Positions 25,681 to 34,927 of a stretch of 64,000 nt of DNA are shown piece after piece (within the stretch, counting starts at the first letter, position 1; each line of letters opens with the position of its first letter). The stretch is from Rhodobiaceae bacterium (GTDB taxonomy: Bacteria > Pseudomonadota > Alphaproteobacteria > Rhizobiales > Aestuariivirgaceae), in the NCBI GenBank assembly GCA_009885825.1, contig VFJY01000053.1, positions 1-64,000 on the forward strand. The letters run 5' to 3'. Both the position numbers and the translations under genes were made by a program. The notes beneath the pieces are model-generated. The model worked only from the letters and a program-made list of their open reading frames with translations, was not told where the DNA came from and did no database searches.

Positions 25681-26828
25681 CGCACAATCATTCTAAGCGG
25701 AAGTTTAGAAACTGGTTCGGGTTCTTTGGCGCCAATAATATAGGTGCGCCCCAGGCAATAGGCTGCCCCCGCATCGGAATTCATCAGGATCATATGTGCG
25801 AAAAACACCATGCCCTCGGCAAGTGTGTCTTCGTTGTCTTTGTAGAACATGGGAGAGTCCATCCAGCTCGGCGTGAATTTGGCTCCCAGTGAATAGCCGC
25901 AGGCATTCAGCCGGTGCTTTTGCATGCCCTGCGCATCCATCACCCGGGCATGGGCCGCAAAAACTTCGCCAGCCGTCTTGCCGGGGCGCAATACAGACTC
26001 TACTTCCGCCAATGCTGCCTGACACGCCGCGTCCATGGCCAAGTGGTTTTTGGTCGGCTTGCCGATGATGATCGTCCGCATGAAAGCCGCGTGATAGTGC
26101 CGATACACACCGGCAAATTCCAATGTGAGTTGATCGCGTTTCGAAAGCTTGCGCCTGCCGGACTTGTAGCGGCACAGCAGCGCGTCGCGACCAGTGCCTA
26201 TGATGAATTCATTGGCAGGATAATCGCCGCCGCCAGAAAAAATCGCAGCCTGCTGGGTCGCCAAAATGTCCCCCTCATTGGCACCCGCTTTGGTCCTCTT
26301 GATTCCGGCTTTCAGCGCCTCATCGCCAAGCTTGCCAGCCCTGCGAACATATTTGAGTTCCGCAGGCGACTTAACCAGCCGCAAAATGTTGACCAATTTG
26401 GTTGCGTCACTGAGCGTGCAAAATCCGTCCATTGCCGCGTCAACCGCGCGGCCATTGAAATGGGTAAGGCCATAGGAATTGGTTTCAATGCCAAGGCGTT
26501 TTCCCTTGGCGCCCAGGCTCTCCAGCATATCGCGAAGCTGGCTGGCGGGTTGGGCGCCCGCCTCATCAGTCCAAATGCGGATATCCTCTATGATGGAGGT
26601 GTGCTGGGCCTGCCGCAAATCCGCTGAACGCGTCAGCAGCGCCAGTTGTCCGTCCGCCCCGAGATAAAGGCACTGGAAAAAACAAAACCCAAAACTGTCA
26701 TAGCCCGTGAGATAATACATGCTCTCCTGCTGGAACATGAGCAGCCCGTCGAGATTGTTTTTTTGCATCGCTGAAATCGCAGCCGCAGCGCGGGCGTGGT
26801 ACTCTGAAACCTCGAAATGCAACGCCAT
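25677..26828 (-). CDS. M24 (creatinase/aminopeptidase P) fold protein lacking the metal ligands
   Basis: 383 residues with the two-domain layout of prolidase-type M24 proteins: N-terminal creatinase domain (DGLLMFQQESMYYLTGYDSFGF) and C-terminal pita-bread domain from about 155. The five usual metal ligands D, D, H, E, E appear replaced: TLEFAGVY (Glu237), HYHAAFMRT (Ala248), NACGYSLGA (Tyr312), FFAHMIL (His345) and CLGRT (Gly360). As in creatinase, activity without the two-metal centre is possible. I recall close relatives annotated simply as M24 peptidases. It lies between pgeF and the lipoprotein gene. Confidence 0.8.
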   Translation of the reverse strand: MALHFEVSEYHARAAAAISAMQKNNLDGLLMFQQESMYYLTGYDSFGFCFFQCLYLGADGQLALLTRSADLRQAQHTSIIEDIRIWTDEAGAQPASQLRDMLESLGAKGKRLGIETNSYGLTHFNGRAVDAAMDGFCTLSDATKLVNILRLVKSPAELKYVRRAGKLGDEALKAGIKRTKAGANEGDILATQQAAIFSGGGDYPANEFIIGTGRDALLCRYKSGRRKLSKRDQLTLEFAGVYRHYHAAFMRTIIIGKPTKNHLAMDAACQAALAEVESVLRPGKTAGEVFAAHARVMDAQGMQKHRLNACGYSLGAKFTPSWMDSPMFYKDNEDTLAEGMVFFAHMILMNSDAGAAYCLGRTYIIGAKEPEPVSKLPLRMIVR

Positions 26829-26829
26829 G

Positions 26830-27585
26830 CTACTTCAATCCTATAACCGCAATCTGCCGACCATAGTCTTTTTCACCCCGGTGTGTCGCGCGGCGATAGG
26901 AGAAATATTCTGCCTCGCCGCCATAGGTGCACAGTCCGCTGTCAATGACCTGGCCAACGCCAAACGACTGCATTCGTGTCACCAGATAGCCCGGAAGATC
27001 AAACATATAGTGGTTTTCCTTCGCGGAGTCTGTGAAGAACCGGCCACGGGAAATGGCATCAAAGCGCTCACGAAACTCGGGGCCGACCTCATACGCGGCC
27101 CCCGAGATCGTCGGGCCCAGCACCGCCACGATGCGCGAACGGTTGGCGCCAAGCGTTTCCATCTTCAAAACCGTGGCGTCTGTAATTCCGCTCAGCGCAC
27201 CCTTCCAGCCCGCGTGCGCCGCCCCGATAACGCCCGCCTCCGCATCGGCAAAAAGTACCGGCCCGCAATCAGCTGTCAGCACGCCCAAAATAACGCCCGG
27301 CAAATTGCTCGCCATGCCGTCAACCTTCGGGCGGTCATCATGGCCCCAGGCCTCCGTGACAACAATCGCCTCGGCGCTGTGAATTTGATGGGTCGTCACA
27401 ATCTGCTCTTCTTCGCCGCCCAACGCCCGCGCCACCACTTCACGGTTTTGAACAACTGTCGCGCGGTCATCGCCAGACCCCAATCCACAGTTGAGTGAGG
27501 CAAACATTCCGGTCGAAAACCCCCCCTGTCTTCCAAAGAAGCCGTGGGCAATGCGCGGGTGCTTTAACTCTAAAAACTGCTTCAT
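26830..27585 (-). CDS. pgeF: Peptidoglycan editing factor / laccase-domain protein
   Basis: 251 residues of the YfiH (DUF152) fold. TTHQIHSAEAIVV, ADGMASNLPGVILGVLTADCGPV and AHAGWKGAL supply the conserved His and Cys zinc ligands. Members remove misplaced L-Ser from the peptidoglycan precursor or act as purine nucleosidase/phosphorylase-like enzymes. The 4-base overlap with midA and closeness to lgt fit an envelope-related operon. The ATG is well supported by family length. Confidence 0.93.
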   Translation of the reverse strand: MKQFLELKHPRIAHGFFGRQGGFSTGMFASLNCGLGSGDDRATVVQNREVVARALGGEEEQIVTTHQIHSAEAIVVTEAWGHDDRPKVDGMASNLPGVILGVLTADCGPVLFADAEAGVIGAAHAGWKGALSGITDATVLKMETLGANRSRIVAVLGPTISGAAYEVGPEFRERFDAISRGRFFTDSAKENHYMFDLPGYLVTRMQSFGVGQVIDSGLCTYGGEAEYFSYRRATHRGEKDYGRQIAVIGLK

Positions 27586-28616
27586 ATCTTCCCAAATGGG
27601 TAAGGCGTCGCCATGCCCGGTGAGGTTGCTACCATGACTTTGAACAGATTGCCCATTTCCGCCTCACCCGCCAACCGCGAAACCACCCGCGCCAATATCT
27701 CCCGTGTTTTCGCGTCTGCCTTGGCCGTCAATATGGCAGCCCGCTGTTCCAGCCCCATGGCCAGCAGAAACGCCCGCTGCGTAATTGCAGCGCACTGGCC
27801 TGGCGCTATGGCTTTGCCCAAAGCTTCAAAATCCACATGCGAAGTCAAATCGCTTTCGCCCGGACATTCTGTAACGCCCACATATTTGTGCGCTCTTATC
27901 GCCTGCAACGTATCGCCGGGCGCCGCTTGCAAATGGCCATAGTCAATAATCAATGCAACACCTCTTTGCGAAACAAGGCGCTCGCCAATTTCTTCGGCAA
28001 TCTGCGAGCGCTGCGGGGCAAATTCGATCACGTCGCCATCAGCACCCTGGATCCCGTCAAGGGCTGCGGGCGTCAAACCTATTCCCTCGGCTCCCACGCA
28101 GCGTTCGAACCATGCGCCCCCTCGCTTTTCAAATTGGCGGATGGGAATAGCATCAAAGAATTCGTTGGCGACAAGAAGCATCGGCCCTTCGGGAATGCCT
28201 GCGAAACGGTCATGCCAGGCAGCGGAAGCTCCAAGCTTTTTCTGCTGAAGCGCCTGCAATGCGGGACTCATTTCCACCAGGTGAATCCTTGCCGCCTCAC
28301 CAAACCCCGGCATCACATTGGAGGCCTTCAGAATATCGGCCATCAACGTGCCCCGCCCCGGCCCCAGTTCAACCAGGTTGAATGTTGTGGGACTTCCCAT
28401 ATTGGCCCAGGCCGATGCCAGCCAAACACCTATCAACTCACCAAAAATTTGCGACACTTCCGGCGCCGTGATAAAATCTCCACGCTCGCCAAAGGGATCG
28501 CGGCTCATGTAGTAGCCATGAGCGGGATGGCCAAGGCACAGCGTCATGTAGCGGTCAAGCTGCATGGGCCCTTCGGCTGCAATTATTTCAGCTAGAATCT
28601 TCTTAAGCGCTGACAA
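27582..28616 (-). CDS. SAM-dependent methyltransferase of the MidA/NDUFAF7 family (DUF185)
   Basis: About 344 residues. The N-terminal segment GPMQLDRYMTLCLGHPAHGYY and GERGDFITAPEVSQIFGELIG are MidA hallmarks, with the SAM loop NLVELGPGRGTLM. In eukaryotes the homologue methylates an Arg of complex I subunit NDUFS2; in bacteria the target is not proven. TTG 28616 gives a sensible N-terminus and overlaps the lgt stop by 14 bases; a more upstream codon at 28661 is less likely. Confidence 0.88.
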   Translation of the reverse strand: MSALKKILAEIIAAEGPMQLDRYMTLCLGHPAHGYYMSRDPFGERGDFITAPEVSQIFGELIGVWLASAWANMGSPTTFNLVELGPGRGTLMADILKASNVMPGFGEAARIHLVEMSPALQALQQKKLGASAAWHDRFAGIPEGPMLLVANEFFDAIPIRQFEKRGGAWFERCVGAEGIGLTPAALDGIQGADGDVIEFAPQRSQIAEEIGERLVSQRGVALIIDYGHLQAAPGDTLQAIRAHKYVGVTECPGESDLTSHVDFEALGKAIAPGQCAAITQRAFLLAMGLEQRAAILTAKADAKTREILARVVSRLAGEAEMGNLFKVMVATSPGMATPYPFGKI

Positions 28617-29430
28617 GGTGCCCCCGCGCGCGCAGCAGCAGCCACACGCCAATGCCCACAAGCGGCAGTGACAAGATCATGCCCATCGTCATGAACCCGC
28701 TGAAGTAGCCGATATGCGCGTCAGGCTCGCGCACAGTTTCAACCGCAATGCGCGACAATCCATAAATCACGGCATAAAGGCCCGATGCAAAGCCAGGCCG
28801 CGCCAGTATCTTGAACCGGTAGACAGCGAAATTGACAACCGCAAACAATGCCACACCTTCAAGCGCAAATTCATAGAGCTGGCTGGGATGGCGCGGTTCT
28901 TCGCCGCCACCAGGAAATATGAAAGCCAACGGCACATCAGTCACGCGCCCGTAGAGTTCAGCGTTGATGAAGTTGGCCAGCCGCCCCAGCCCTAATCCGA
29001 CAGGCGTTGCGGCGGCCCCCAGATCCAGCAGCCTGTCAAGCCCAATGCCATTGCACTTGCCAAAAATGTATGACGCGATGACAACGCCCAAAAAACCACC
29101 ATGAAACGACATGCCGCCCTCCCATGCGCGAAAAATACTCAAGGGATCAGCCAGCACCTGCCCCGGCGCATAAAACAAAACATAACCAACCCGCCCGCCC
29201 AGCACCACACCAAGCAGCGCCCAGATGAAGAGGTCATCAATCTGTTTCGCTGTGGCAGGCGAAGGCTGGCCAGCCCAAAGCGCCGGGTTCAAAACCAGCC
29301 GCTTCATATACCACATGCCAAATGTCAAACCGGCAATATAGGCCAGCGCATACCACCGCACAGCAAACGGCCCGATAGAAAATATGACAGGATCAATGTT
29401 GGGGAATGGCAACGCTGCGAAAAAAATCAT
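28603..29430 (-). CDS. lgt: Prolipoprotein diacylglyceryl transferase
   Basis: 275 residues with about seven membrane helices. It contains the Lgt signature at [15 protein letters not shown], the [10 protein letters not shown] His segment, and the [13 protein letters not shown] loop. It transfers diacylglycerol from phosphatidylglycerol to the lipobox Cys, and so is needed by the lipoproteins encoded in this window (3867, 5065, 25680). First gene of lgt-midA-pgeF, leftward. Confidence 0.96.
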   Translation of the reverse strand: MIFFAALPFPNIDPVIFSIGPFAVRWYALAYIAGLTFGMWYMKRLVLNPALWAGQPSPATAKQIDDLFIWALLGVVLGGRVGYVLFYAPGQVLADPLSIFRAWEGGMSFHGGFLGVVIASYIFGKCNGIGLDRLLDLGAAATPVGLGLGRLANFINAELYGRVTDVPLAFIFPGGGEEPRHPSQLYEFALEGVALFAVVNFAVYRFKILARPGFASGLYAVIYGLSRIAVETVREPDAHIGYFSGFMTMGMILSLPLVGIGVWLLLRARGHLVSA

Positions 29431-29517
29431 GGGTCAGAAAAATTTTTCACAGTAACCCGTGAACCATTTGCCAAGTGCCCACGTATTAGTCGCGTAGTCA
29501 AACAACAGGAGTTTTCC

Positions 29518-30006
29518 ATGCGTAGTACCAAGAACCTTCTCGCCGCGACCGCCATTGCAATTTCTGGCCTTTTTATATCTTCACAGTCTTTTGCTGCCGA
29601 TATTGTAGACACTGCCGTCTCGGCTGGCAACTTTAAGACACTCGTGGCCGCCGTTCAAGCCGCTGGTCTCGTTGAGACGCTAAAGGGCGCTGGCCCATTT
29701 ACGGTGTTTGCTCCAACCGATGAAGCTTTTGCGAAGCTGCCCGCCGGCACAGTGGAAGATCTTCTAAAGCCTGAAAACAGGGAAAAGCTGGTTGCCATCC
29801 TCACCTATCATGTCGTTCCCGGCAAAGTGATGGCGGCGGATGTGGCAGGAAAGCAAACCATGGCCAAGTCAGTTCAGGGCTCGGAAATCACCGTCAACGG
29901 CACCGACGGTGTGATGGTTGATAACGCCAAGGTAACGACAGCTGACATCGCTGCCGACAACGGCGTAATCCACATGATAGACAATGTGATCATGCCAAAA
30001 ATGTAA
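29518..30006 (+). CDS. Secreted fasciclin-domain protein (copy 1)
   Basis: 162 residues: a signal peptide (AAIATAI to SQSFA) and one fasciclin (FAS1) domain. The H1 motif is [17 protein letters not shown] and the H2 region [20 protein letters not shown] sits between, as in cell-adhesion domains. It is probably periplasmic or extracellular. ATG 29518 has ACAGGAG 7 bases ahead. A second fasciclin gene follows after 152 bases and is about equally similar along its whole length, so the pair arose by tandem duplication. Confidence 0.92.
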   Translation: MRSTKNLLAATAIAISGLFISSQSFAADIVDTAVSAGNFKTLVAAVQAAGLVETLKGAGPFTVFAPTDEAFAKLPAGTVEDLLKPENREKLVAILTYHVVPGKVMAADVAGKQTMAKSVQGSEITVNGTDGVMVDNAKVTTADIAADNGVIHMIDNVIMPKM

Positions 30007-30158
30007 GAGACCTTACGCGGCCTCTAGAAGGTGTCAGGGATGCTTGAGAAAGCGTTCCTGACGCCAATTCGAGAAAATTCAATGCGGCAACGCCGGCGAG
30101 AAGTTGAATAGCAAGTCTCGTTTAGTTGCAGAAAACATCAAAAAAAAGGTAGAATAAA

Positions 30159-30587
30159 ATGTCCAACAAGCCTCATGATATCGTCGATACTGCGGTTGCC
30201 GCAGGATCTTTCAAAACTTTGATAGCTGCGGTAACCGCCGCAGGTCTGGTGGATACACTAAAGGGCGCGGGCCCCTTTACGGTGTTCGCACCAAGCGACG
30301 ATGCTTTTGCAAAGTTGCCGTCGGGAACAGTTGATGAGTTGGTAAAGCCGGAAAATAAATCGAGACTTTCTGCAATTCTGACGCTCCACGTCATTTCTGG
30401 CAAAGTCATGGCAGCCGATGCAAAGGGAAAAAAGCTAAGTCCCGCGTCAGTGAATGGCGAAAAATTGCATGTTGATGGAACAAATGGCGTGGTGGTAAAC
30501 GGCGCAAAGGTCGTGACCGCGGATATTTCCTGCACGAACGGCATTATCCATGTGATTGACACCGTAATCCTGCCGAAGGCGGCGTAG
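30159..30587 (+). CDS. Fasciclin-domain protein without signal peptide (copy 2)
   Basis: 142 residues: a fasciclin domain ([40 protein letters not shown]) closely related to copy 1. The N-terminus is only [15 protein letters not shown], so no export signal is seen. Either this copy is cytoplasmic or the start has been lost. The space before it (30007-30158) shows no signal-peptide frame fused to it. An AGGT lies 7 bases before the ATG. Two hairpins, one a probable terminator, follow. Confidence 0.88.
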   Translation: MSNKPHDIVDTAVAAGSFKTLIAAVTAAGLVDTLKGAGPFTVFAPSDDAFAKLPSGTVDELVKPENKSRLSAILTLHVISGKVMAADAKGKKLSPASVNGEKLHVDGTNGVVVNGAKVVTADISCTNGIIHVIDTVILPKAA

Positions 30588-30659
30588 CTGGCAGTACCTC
30601 CTGCTGCCAGACGTGAGACAGGTGCGCCGCATTGCCGGAAATCCCTGTCTCACTCTTTA
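30588..30659 (+). terminator. Two hairpins after the second fasciclin gene
   Basis: CTGGCAG/CTGCCAG (30588-30594, 30604-30610) starts right after the stop. A longer stem GTGAGACAGG/CCTGTCTCAC (30613-30622, 30644-30653) follows and ends in TCTTTAA, a short T-rich tail. The second is the better terminator candidate. The SDR gene on the other strand also ends here. Confidence 0.6.
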
Positions 30660-30680
30660 AACACAAATGAAAATTGAAAC

Positions 30681-31445
30681 CTAATTCGGAATCCGTATTG
30701 TCATCGTGCCATCCACCACAACATTCGCGCCCGACACAAAGCTGGCGACAGGGCTTGAGAGAAACACCACCACATTCGCAATCTCTTCCGGCGGCGCCAT
30801 CCGGCCCAGCGGATTTTCCGCAATAGTGCGCGCAAATCGTTCGGAGTCATTACGTTTCACTTCATCCCAATAACCATCTTTAAAATAGGTCGTTCCCGGA
30901 GAAACCACATTCGCCCGAATGCCTTTCGAAGCCACATGGCGCGCCAGTGACTTCACATAGAAGAAGAGTGCTGCTTTCATTGTCCCATAGGAAACCGAGC
31001 CATACCCATAGTCCTCCGATCCCGAAATCGAGGAAATCGCCACAATCGAACCACTTTCGTCTTTCGCCAAATACGGAATAGCCGCCTCCGCAGCATTCCG
31101 CGTGTGCATCAAATCAACGTCAAACGCCTTCCGAAATTCGCTCTGCTTTGATCCACCAGAAAGCGCACTGGCATTGGCGACAAGTCCGTCCAAACGGCCG
31201 CGCGCCTTTGCGGCGTCTTCAACAAAGCCGGCAAGCGAGCCCCCATCAGCCACATCCAGCGCGCGCCCGAACGCGCTCACACCTTTCGCCCGCAGCACGA
31301 CCAAAGTCTCATCAACCGCTTTTGCGTCCCGCGCGCAAATCGAGACATCGGCCCCCTCTTCGGCGAATGTCATGGCAACGGCCCGCCCAATCCCCCTCGT
31401 GCCGCCAGTCACCAGAAAATGCCTGCCCTTCAGTTTTAGATCCAT
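30681..31445 (-). CDS. Short-chain dehydrogenase/reductase
   Basis: 254 residues, classical SDR. The cofactor loop is LVTGGTRGIGRAVAM, the structural segment reads VANASALS (NAS instead of NAG), and the catalytic Ser/Tyr/Lys are in VAISSISGSEDYGYGSVSYGTMKAA. Residues after the first strand (CARD) suggest NADP preference. SPGTTYFKD and FVSGANVVVDGTMTI are usual for this class. Substrate unknown. It is divergent from ubiK. Confidence 0.9.
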   Translation of the reverse strand: MDLKLKGRHFLVTGGTRGIGRAVAMTFAEEGADVSICARDAKAVDETLVVLRAKGVSAFGRALDVADGGSLAGFVEDAAKARGRLDGLVANASALSGGSKQSEFRKAFDVDLMHTRNAAEAAIPYLAKDESGSIVAISSISGSEDYGYGSVSYGTMKAALFFYVKSLARHVASKGIRANVVSPGTTYFKDGYWDEVKRNDSERFARTIAENPLGRMAPPEEIANVVVFLSSPVASFVSGANVVVDGTMTIRIPN

Positions 31446-31562
31446 CTCATTTTTCCCGCCTTCTGCCTAGTGCTCAATACCCCTTTTGCCCCCGTGGCAC
31501 TACGGCTCTTGAAAATTGCTGGGCCTGACCATAGCTAGGATAAACCAATAGGAGTAACGCCC

Positions 31563-31826
31563 ATGACCACCACCTCTTCCCGTTTCTTTGATGAGCTTGC
31601 CAAGCTGATGACAAATGCAACAGGTGCGGCCCAGGGTCTCCGCAAGGAAGTGGACACTATGGTGCAGGCGCAGGTCGAGCGCGTTTTGAACAATCTTGAA
31701 CTGGTCAAGCGCGAAGAGCTCGATGTGGTGCGCGACATGGCCCAAAAGGCCCGCGAAGAGAATGACAGACTCGCCGCGAGACTCGCAGAGGTTGAATCCA
31801 GATTGCAAACTCCCGCTCCTATGTGA
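31563..31826 (+). CDS. ubiK: Ubiquinone biosynthesis accessory factor UbiK
   Basis: 87 residues of the BMFP/YqiC family. An N-terminal amphipathic segment (RFFDELAKLMTNA) is followed by a long coiled coil (EELDVVRDMAQKAREENDRLAARLAEVESRL) that makes trimers. UbiK binds UbiJ and lipids in the ubiquinone-synthesis complex. First of four same-strand genes, ubiK-ybjN-proC-csaA, a usual order in Hyphomicrobiales. An AGGAG lies 8 bases before the ATG. Confidence 0.9.
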   Translation: MTTTSSRFFDELAKLMTNATGAAQGLRKEVDTMVQAQVERVLNNLELVKREELDVVRDMAQKAREENDRLAARLAEVESRLQTPAPM

Positions 31827-31938
31827 ATTCCGTGTGGAAGAATCAATCTTTAATGCCGCTGACTCTTGTGGCGACTCAAATGCTCCTCCAACTTGCTTCC
31901 ACCTGATGTGATTCGTCAGGTTCGAGGGAACCACGGCA

Positions 31939-32439
31939 ATGGGCGCGCAATTGGTATTTTCTAACATAGCTACGAATCCGCTTGATCTTATCGAGCGGCT
32001 GGCCGAGCGGCGGGACTGGTCGCTGGACCGCACCACCGACAGTGAAGTTACGCTCGTTGTCGAAGGAAAGTGGAGCGATCTGTATCTATCGCTGAACTGG
32101 AATGACGACATGGAGGCCCTCCTCGTTGCCTGCACGTTTGACGCAAAGGCCCCGCAAATGCGCAAGGATGAAGTGGGCCGCCTCACCAACCTGATCAACC
32201 GCCAGCTCTTCCACGGCCATTTCGATATTTGGGATGGCGATGGCAGCATTGTGTTCCGGACCAGCATCATCCTGTCAGGGGGTGCCGTGGCCAACGCCGC
32301 GCAATGCGAAACACTGGTGCGCATGAGTGTTGAAACCTGCCAGCGCTATTACCCCACATTCCAATATGTCTGCTGGGCCGGAAAATCCGCCAAGGAAGCC
32401 ATGGAGGGCAGCATGCTGGAAACCCAGGGGGAAGCATGA
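31939..32439 (+). CDS. YbjN-domain protein
   Basis: 166 residues with the YbjN/type III secretion chaperone-like fold: WSLDRTTDSEVTLVVEGKW, then NDDMEALLVACTF, and FDIWDGDGSIVFRTSI. YbjN-type proteins are small cytoplasmic alpha-beta proteins linked to stress and motility regulation in enterics; no enzymatic role is known. The stop overlaps proC by 4 bases. The 113-base space before it (31827-31938) shows nothing convincing. Confidence 0.85.
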   Translation: MGAQLVFSNIATNPLDLIERLAERRDWSLDRTTDSEVTLVVEGKWSDLYLSLNWNDDMEALLVACTFDAKAPQMRKDEVGRLTNLINRQLFHGHFDIWDGDGSIVFRTSIILSGGAVANAAQCETLVRMSVETCQRYYPTFQYVCWAGKSAKEAMEGSMLETQGEA

Positions 32440-33257
32440 GCATTCGTCTTGCCGGAACCCTCGTTTTGGTGGGCGCAGGCAAGATGGGTGGCGCAATGCT
32501 CGAAGGCTGGCTGGCTTCGGGAGCTGATTCCAAAAAAATAGTGGCGCTCGATCCCTTTGCATCCGACGATATGAAGTCCCTGCTCGCCAAACATGGCGTG
32601 GCACTCAACAAGGAAATTTCTTCGATCACTGATGCGGAAGTTGTGCTGATCGCCGTGAAACCGCAACTGATGGAAGAAGTTCTGCCAAATATCGTGCCGC
32701 TCGGAAAATCAAATCCGCTGATTATTTCCATAGCCGCCGGCAAGACCATCGCAACATTTGAGAAGCATTTCGGCAAAGCTGCCGCCGTCATTCGCACCAT
32801 CCCCAACACACCTGCCGCAATCGGCCGGGGGATCACAGCCATGGTCGCCAATCCGAATGTATCACCCGCGCAACTGCAACTGGCGGAGAGCTTGTTAAGC
32901 GCCATCGGCGAGGTGGTAACGGTCGACAAGGAAGAGTTGATTGATTGCGTGACGGCTGTTTCCGGTTCCGGGCCAGCTTATGTTTTCTATCTCACCGAAT
33001 GTCTGGCAAATGCCGCGGAAAAAATCGGCTTGGCTCCAGCGCTTGCCATGCAACTGGCCCGCGCAACTGTGGCGGGATCGGGTGAATTGATGCGGGTCAC
33101 CGGAACAGAGGCCGCAACGCTTCGGCAAAATGTGACATCTCCCAAGGGAACAACCCATGCTGCACTACAGGTTTTGATGGCTGAAAATGGCATGGCTCCC
33201 CTGTTTGAGAGGGCGGTCAAGGCGGCGGCCGATCGTTCCCGCGAGCTCGCCAGTTAA
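32436..33257 (+). CDS. proC: Pyrroline-5-carboxylate reductase
   Basis: 273 residues. The Rossmann loop is LVGAGKMGGAMLEGW. AVKPQLMEEVL, RTIPNTPAAIGRG and CVTAVSGSGPAYVFYLTE are ProC signatures, and VTSPKGTTHAAL ends the dimerisation domain. It reduces pyrroline-5-carboxylate to proline with NADPH. csaA starts at the next base after the stop. Confidence 0.96.
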   Translation: MSIRLAGTLVLVGAGKMGGAMLEGWLASGADSKKIVALDPFASDDMKSLLAKHGVALNKEISSITDAEVVLIAVKPQLMEEVLPNIVPLGKSNPLIISIAAGKTIATFEKHFGKAAAVIRTIPNTPAAIGRGITAMVANPNVSPAQLQLAESLLSAIGEVVTVDKEELIDCVTAVSGSGPAYVFYLTECLANAAEKIGLAPALAMQLARATVAGSGELMRVTGTEAATLRQNVTSPKGTTHAALQVLMAENGMAPLFERAVKAAADRSRELAS

Positions 33258-33590
33258 ATGATCACCTTCGATGATTTCCGGAAAGTCGATATCCGGGTTG
33301 GAACCATCATCGCGATTGAACCCTTTCCGGAAGCGCGCAAACCCGCCTTCAAACTGCGCATCGATTTTGGCCCGGAAATCGGCGTCAAGAAATCCTCCGC
33401 CCAAGTCACAAAATACTACACGCCCGAAACACTCATGGGCCGCCAGGTTGCCGCCGTCGTGAATTTCCCGCCGCGTCAGATCGGCCCCTTCATGTCAGAA
33501 GTGCTGACCCTCGGCTTCCCTGACCATGAAGGAGATGTGGTCCTGGCCGCAGTTGAGCGAGCCGTCCCAAATGGCGGGCGACTGTATTAA
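33258..33590 (+). CDS. csaA: tRNA-binding protein CsaA-like
   Basis: 110 residues, an OB-fold tRNA-binding domain: [58 protein letters not shown]. It resembles CsaA, which binds tRNA and has chaperone-like activity, and the C-terminal domain of bacterial MetG. The stop TAA overlaps the stop of the convergent histidine kinase gene (TTAA, 33587-33590). Confidence 0.93.
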   Translation: MITFDDFRKVDIRVGTIIAIEPFPEARKPAFKLRIDFGPEIGVKKSSAQVTKYYTPETLMGRQVAAVVNFPPRQIGPFMSEVLTLGFPDHEGDVVLAAVERAVPNGGRLY

Positions 33591-34927
33591 ACCGGAATTT
33601 GCACCATCGCCCGAAGCCCGCCCATGGGGCTATCGCCAAGCGTAATCTCGCCGCCATGGGCGTGGGCAATATCAAGAGCGATCGCCAGCCCCAGTCCTGT
33701 TCCTGTTTCATCAAGGTTACGCGCGTGATCCAGCCGCACAAACGGGCGGAACGCGTCCCCGCGGCTTTCCGCTGGAATGCCAGGACCATCATCATCCACC
33801 AGAAACGTGAGCAGCCTGTTTTCCACTTTGCCCTGCACCTTCACATGACTCGCATAGCGCACCGCATTGCCCATCAGATTTGAAATCAGACGCCGGAAAG
33901 CGTTGGGCTTCAGCTTCACGTCAATATCCTGCACATCCAGGCTGACACTTGATTTTCCGCGCCCAATTGCCGATGCCACCGAACTGGAAACCTGCAGCAG
34001 ATTTATGGCCTCAGTCGTTTCGCCGCCATCACCCCGCACAAAGGCCATGTAGGCTTCCAGCATGCGTTGCATTTCCTCAACGTCTTCCTTGAGCGGCTTG
34101 ACCTTTGGCCCATCGCCCAGAAACGCCAGTTCCAGCTTGAAGCGCGTCAAAATAGTGCGAAGATCATGCGAAACACCGGCCAGCATGACCGTGCGTTGCT
34201 CCACATGCCGGGAGATGCGGCTCTTCATGTCGAGGAAAGCAAGGCCCGCCTGGCGAACTTCCGTGGCGCCATGCGGGTTGAACTTGGCAACTTCACGCCC
34301 CATGCCAAAACTCTGTGCAGCCTTCGCCAATTCGACAATGGGCGCTATCTGCTTGCGCAAGAACAGCACGGCGATCAGCAGCAGGACCAGCGACGAGATG
34401 AGCATCAACAAAAGGAAGATTTGTGTGCCCGGCGCCGAGGCGCGATCCTCGTCAATCAGAATTCTAAAAATCAGCCCCTTCTCAACTTCCACCCTGATCT
34501 CAACTTTTCCGTCCTGCGCCGAGCTGTCGATCCAGAAGGGCCGCCCGGTTTCCCGCTCAAGATATTTTGTCATCTTGTCATCCACCAGCGAATACAGCGC
34601 TCTGCTGATGGGCGGCGGCAGCTGTCCGCCTCGCGTGATCTGCAATTCAAATTTCAACCGCTCCGTCGCAATGCGCTCAATTTCCCGGATGGCGGATTCC
34701 GATTTATCTGACTTGTCATAAAGGTCAGTGACCAGCCCAACTTCGCGCGCGAGCGAACGGCCTAATGCCTTGGTCACGTTATCCCAATGGCGTTCAAGGA
34801 TAATGCCGGCCATGATGGTTTGCAGCAGCACAATGGGTGCTATGAGAATGATGAGAGAACGATAATAAAGGCCTTGCGGCATGTGTCGCTCAAGAAAGCG
34901 GTTGAAGCGGTAGTACAGACTGTTCAT
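33587..34927 (-). CDS. Two-component sensor histidine kinase, EnvZ-like
   Basis: 446 residues. Two membrane helices (about 22-44 and 172-195) flank a periplasmic domain of ~125 residues. A HAMP domain follows, then the dimerisation helix with the phospho-acceptor in [16 protein letters not shown]. The ATPase boxes are LMGNAVRYA (N), VDDDGPGIP (D), and [15 protein letters not shown] (G). The partner response regulator lies 4 bases upstream in overlap. The layout fits EnvZ-type osmotic or envelope sensing, but the signal is not known. Confidence 0.92.
   Translation of the reverse strand: MNSLYYRFNRFLERHMPQGLYYRSLIILIAPIVLLQTIMAGIILERHWDNVTKALGRSLAREVGLVTDLYDKSDKSESAIREIERIATERLKFELQITRGGQLPPPISRALYSLVDDKMTKYLERETGRPFWIDSSAQDGKVEIRVEVEKGLIFRILIDEDRASAPGTQIFLLLMLISSLVLLLIAVLFLRKQIAPIVELAKAAQSFGMGREVAKFNPHGATEVRQAGLAFLDMKSRISRHVEQRTVMLAGVSHDLRTILTRFKLELAFLGDGPKVKPLKEDVEEMQRMLEAYMAFVRGDGGETTEAINLLQVSSSVASAIGRGKSSVSLDVQDIDVKLKPNAFRRLISNLMGNAVRYASHVKVQGKVENRLLTFLVDDDGPGIPAESRGDAFRPFVRLDHARNLDETGTGLGLAIALDIAHAHGGEITLGDSPMGGLRAMVQIPV

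Noticed and set aside
30007-30158. Hidden signal-peptide exon or frame before the second fasciclin copy
   Set aside because: No hydrophobic frame with a start runs into the second copy; the space shows only an imperfect GTCAGG/CCTGAC hairpin.
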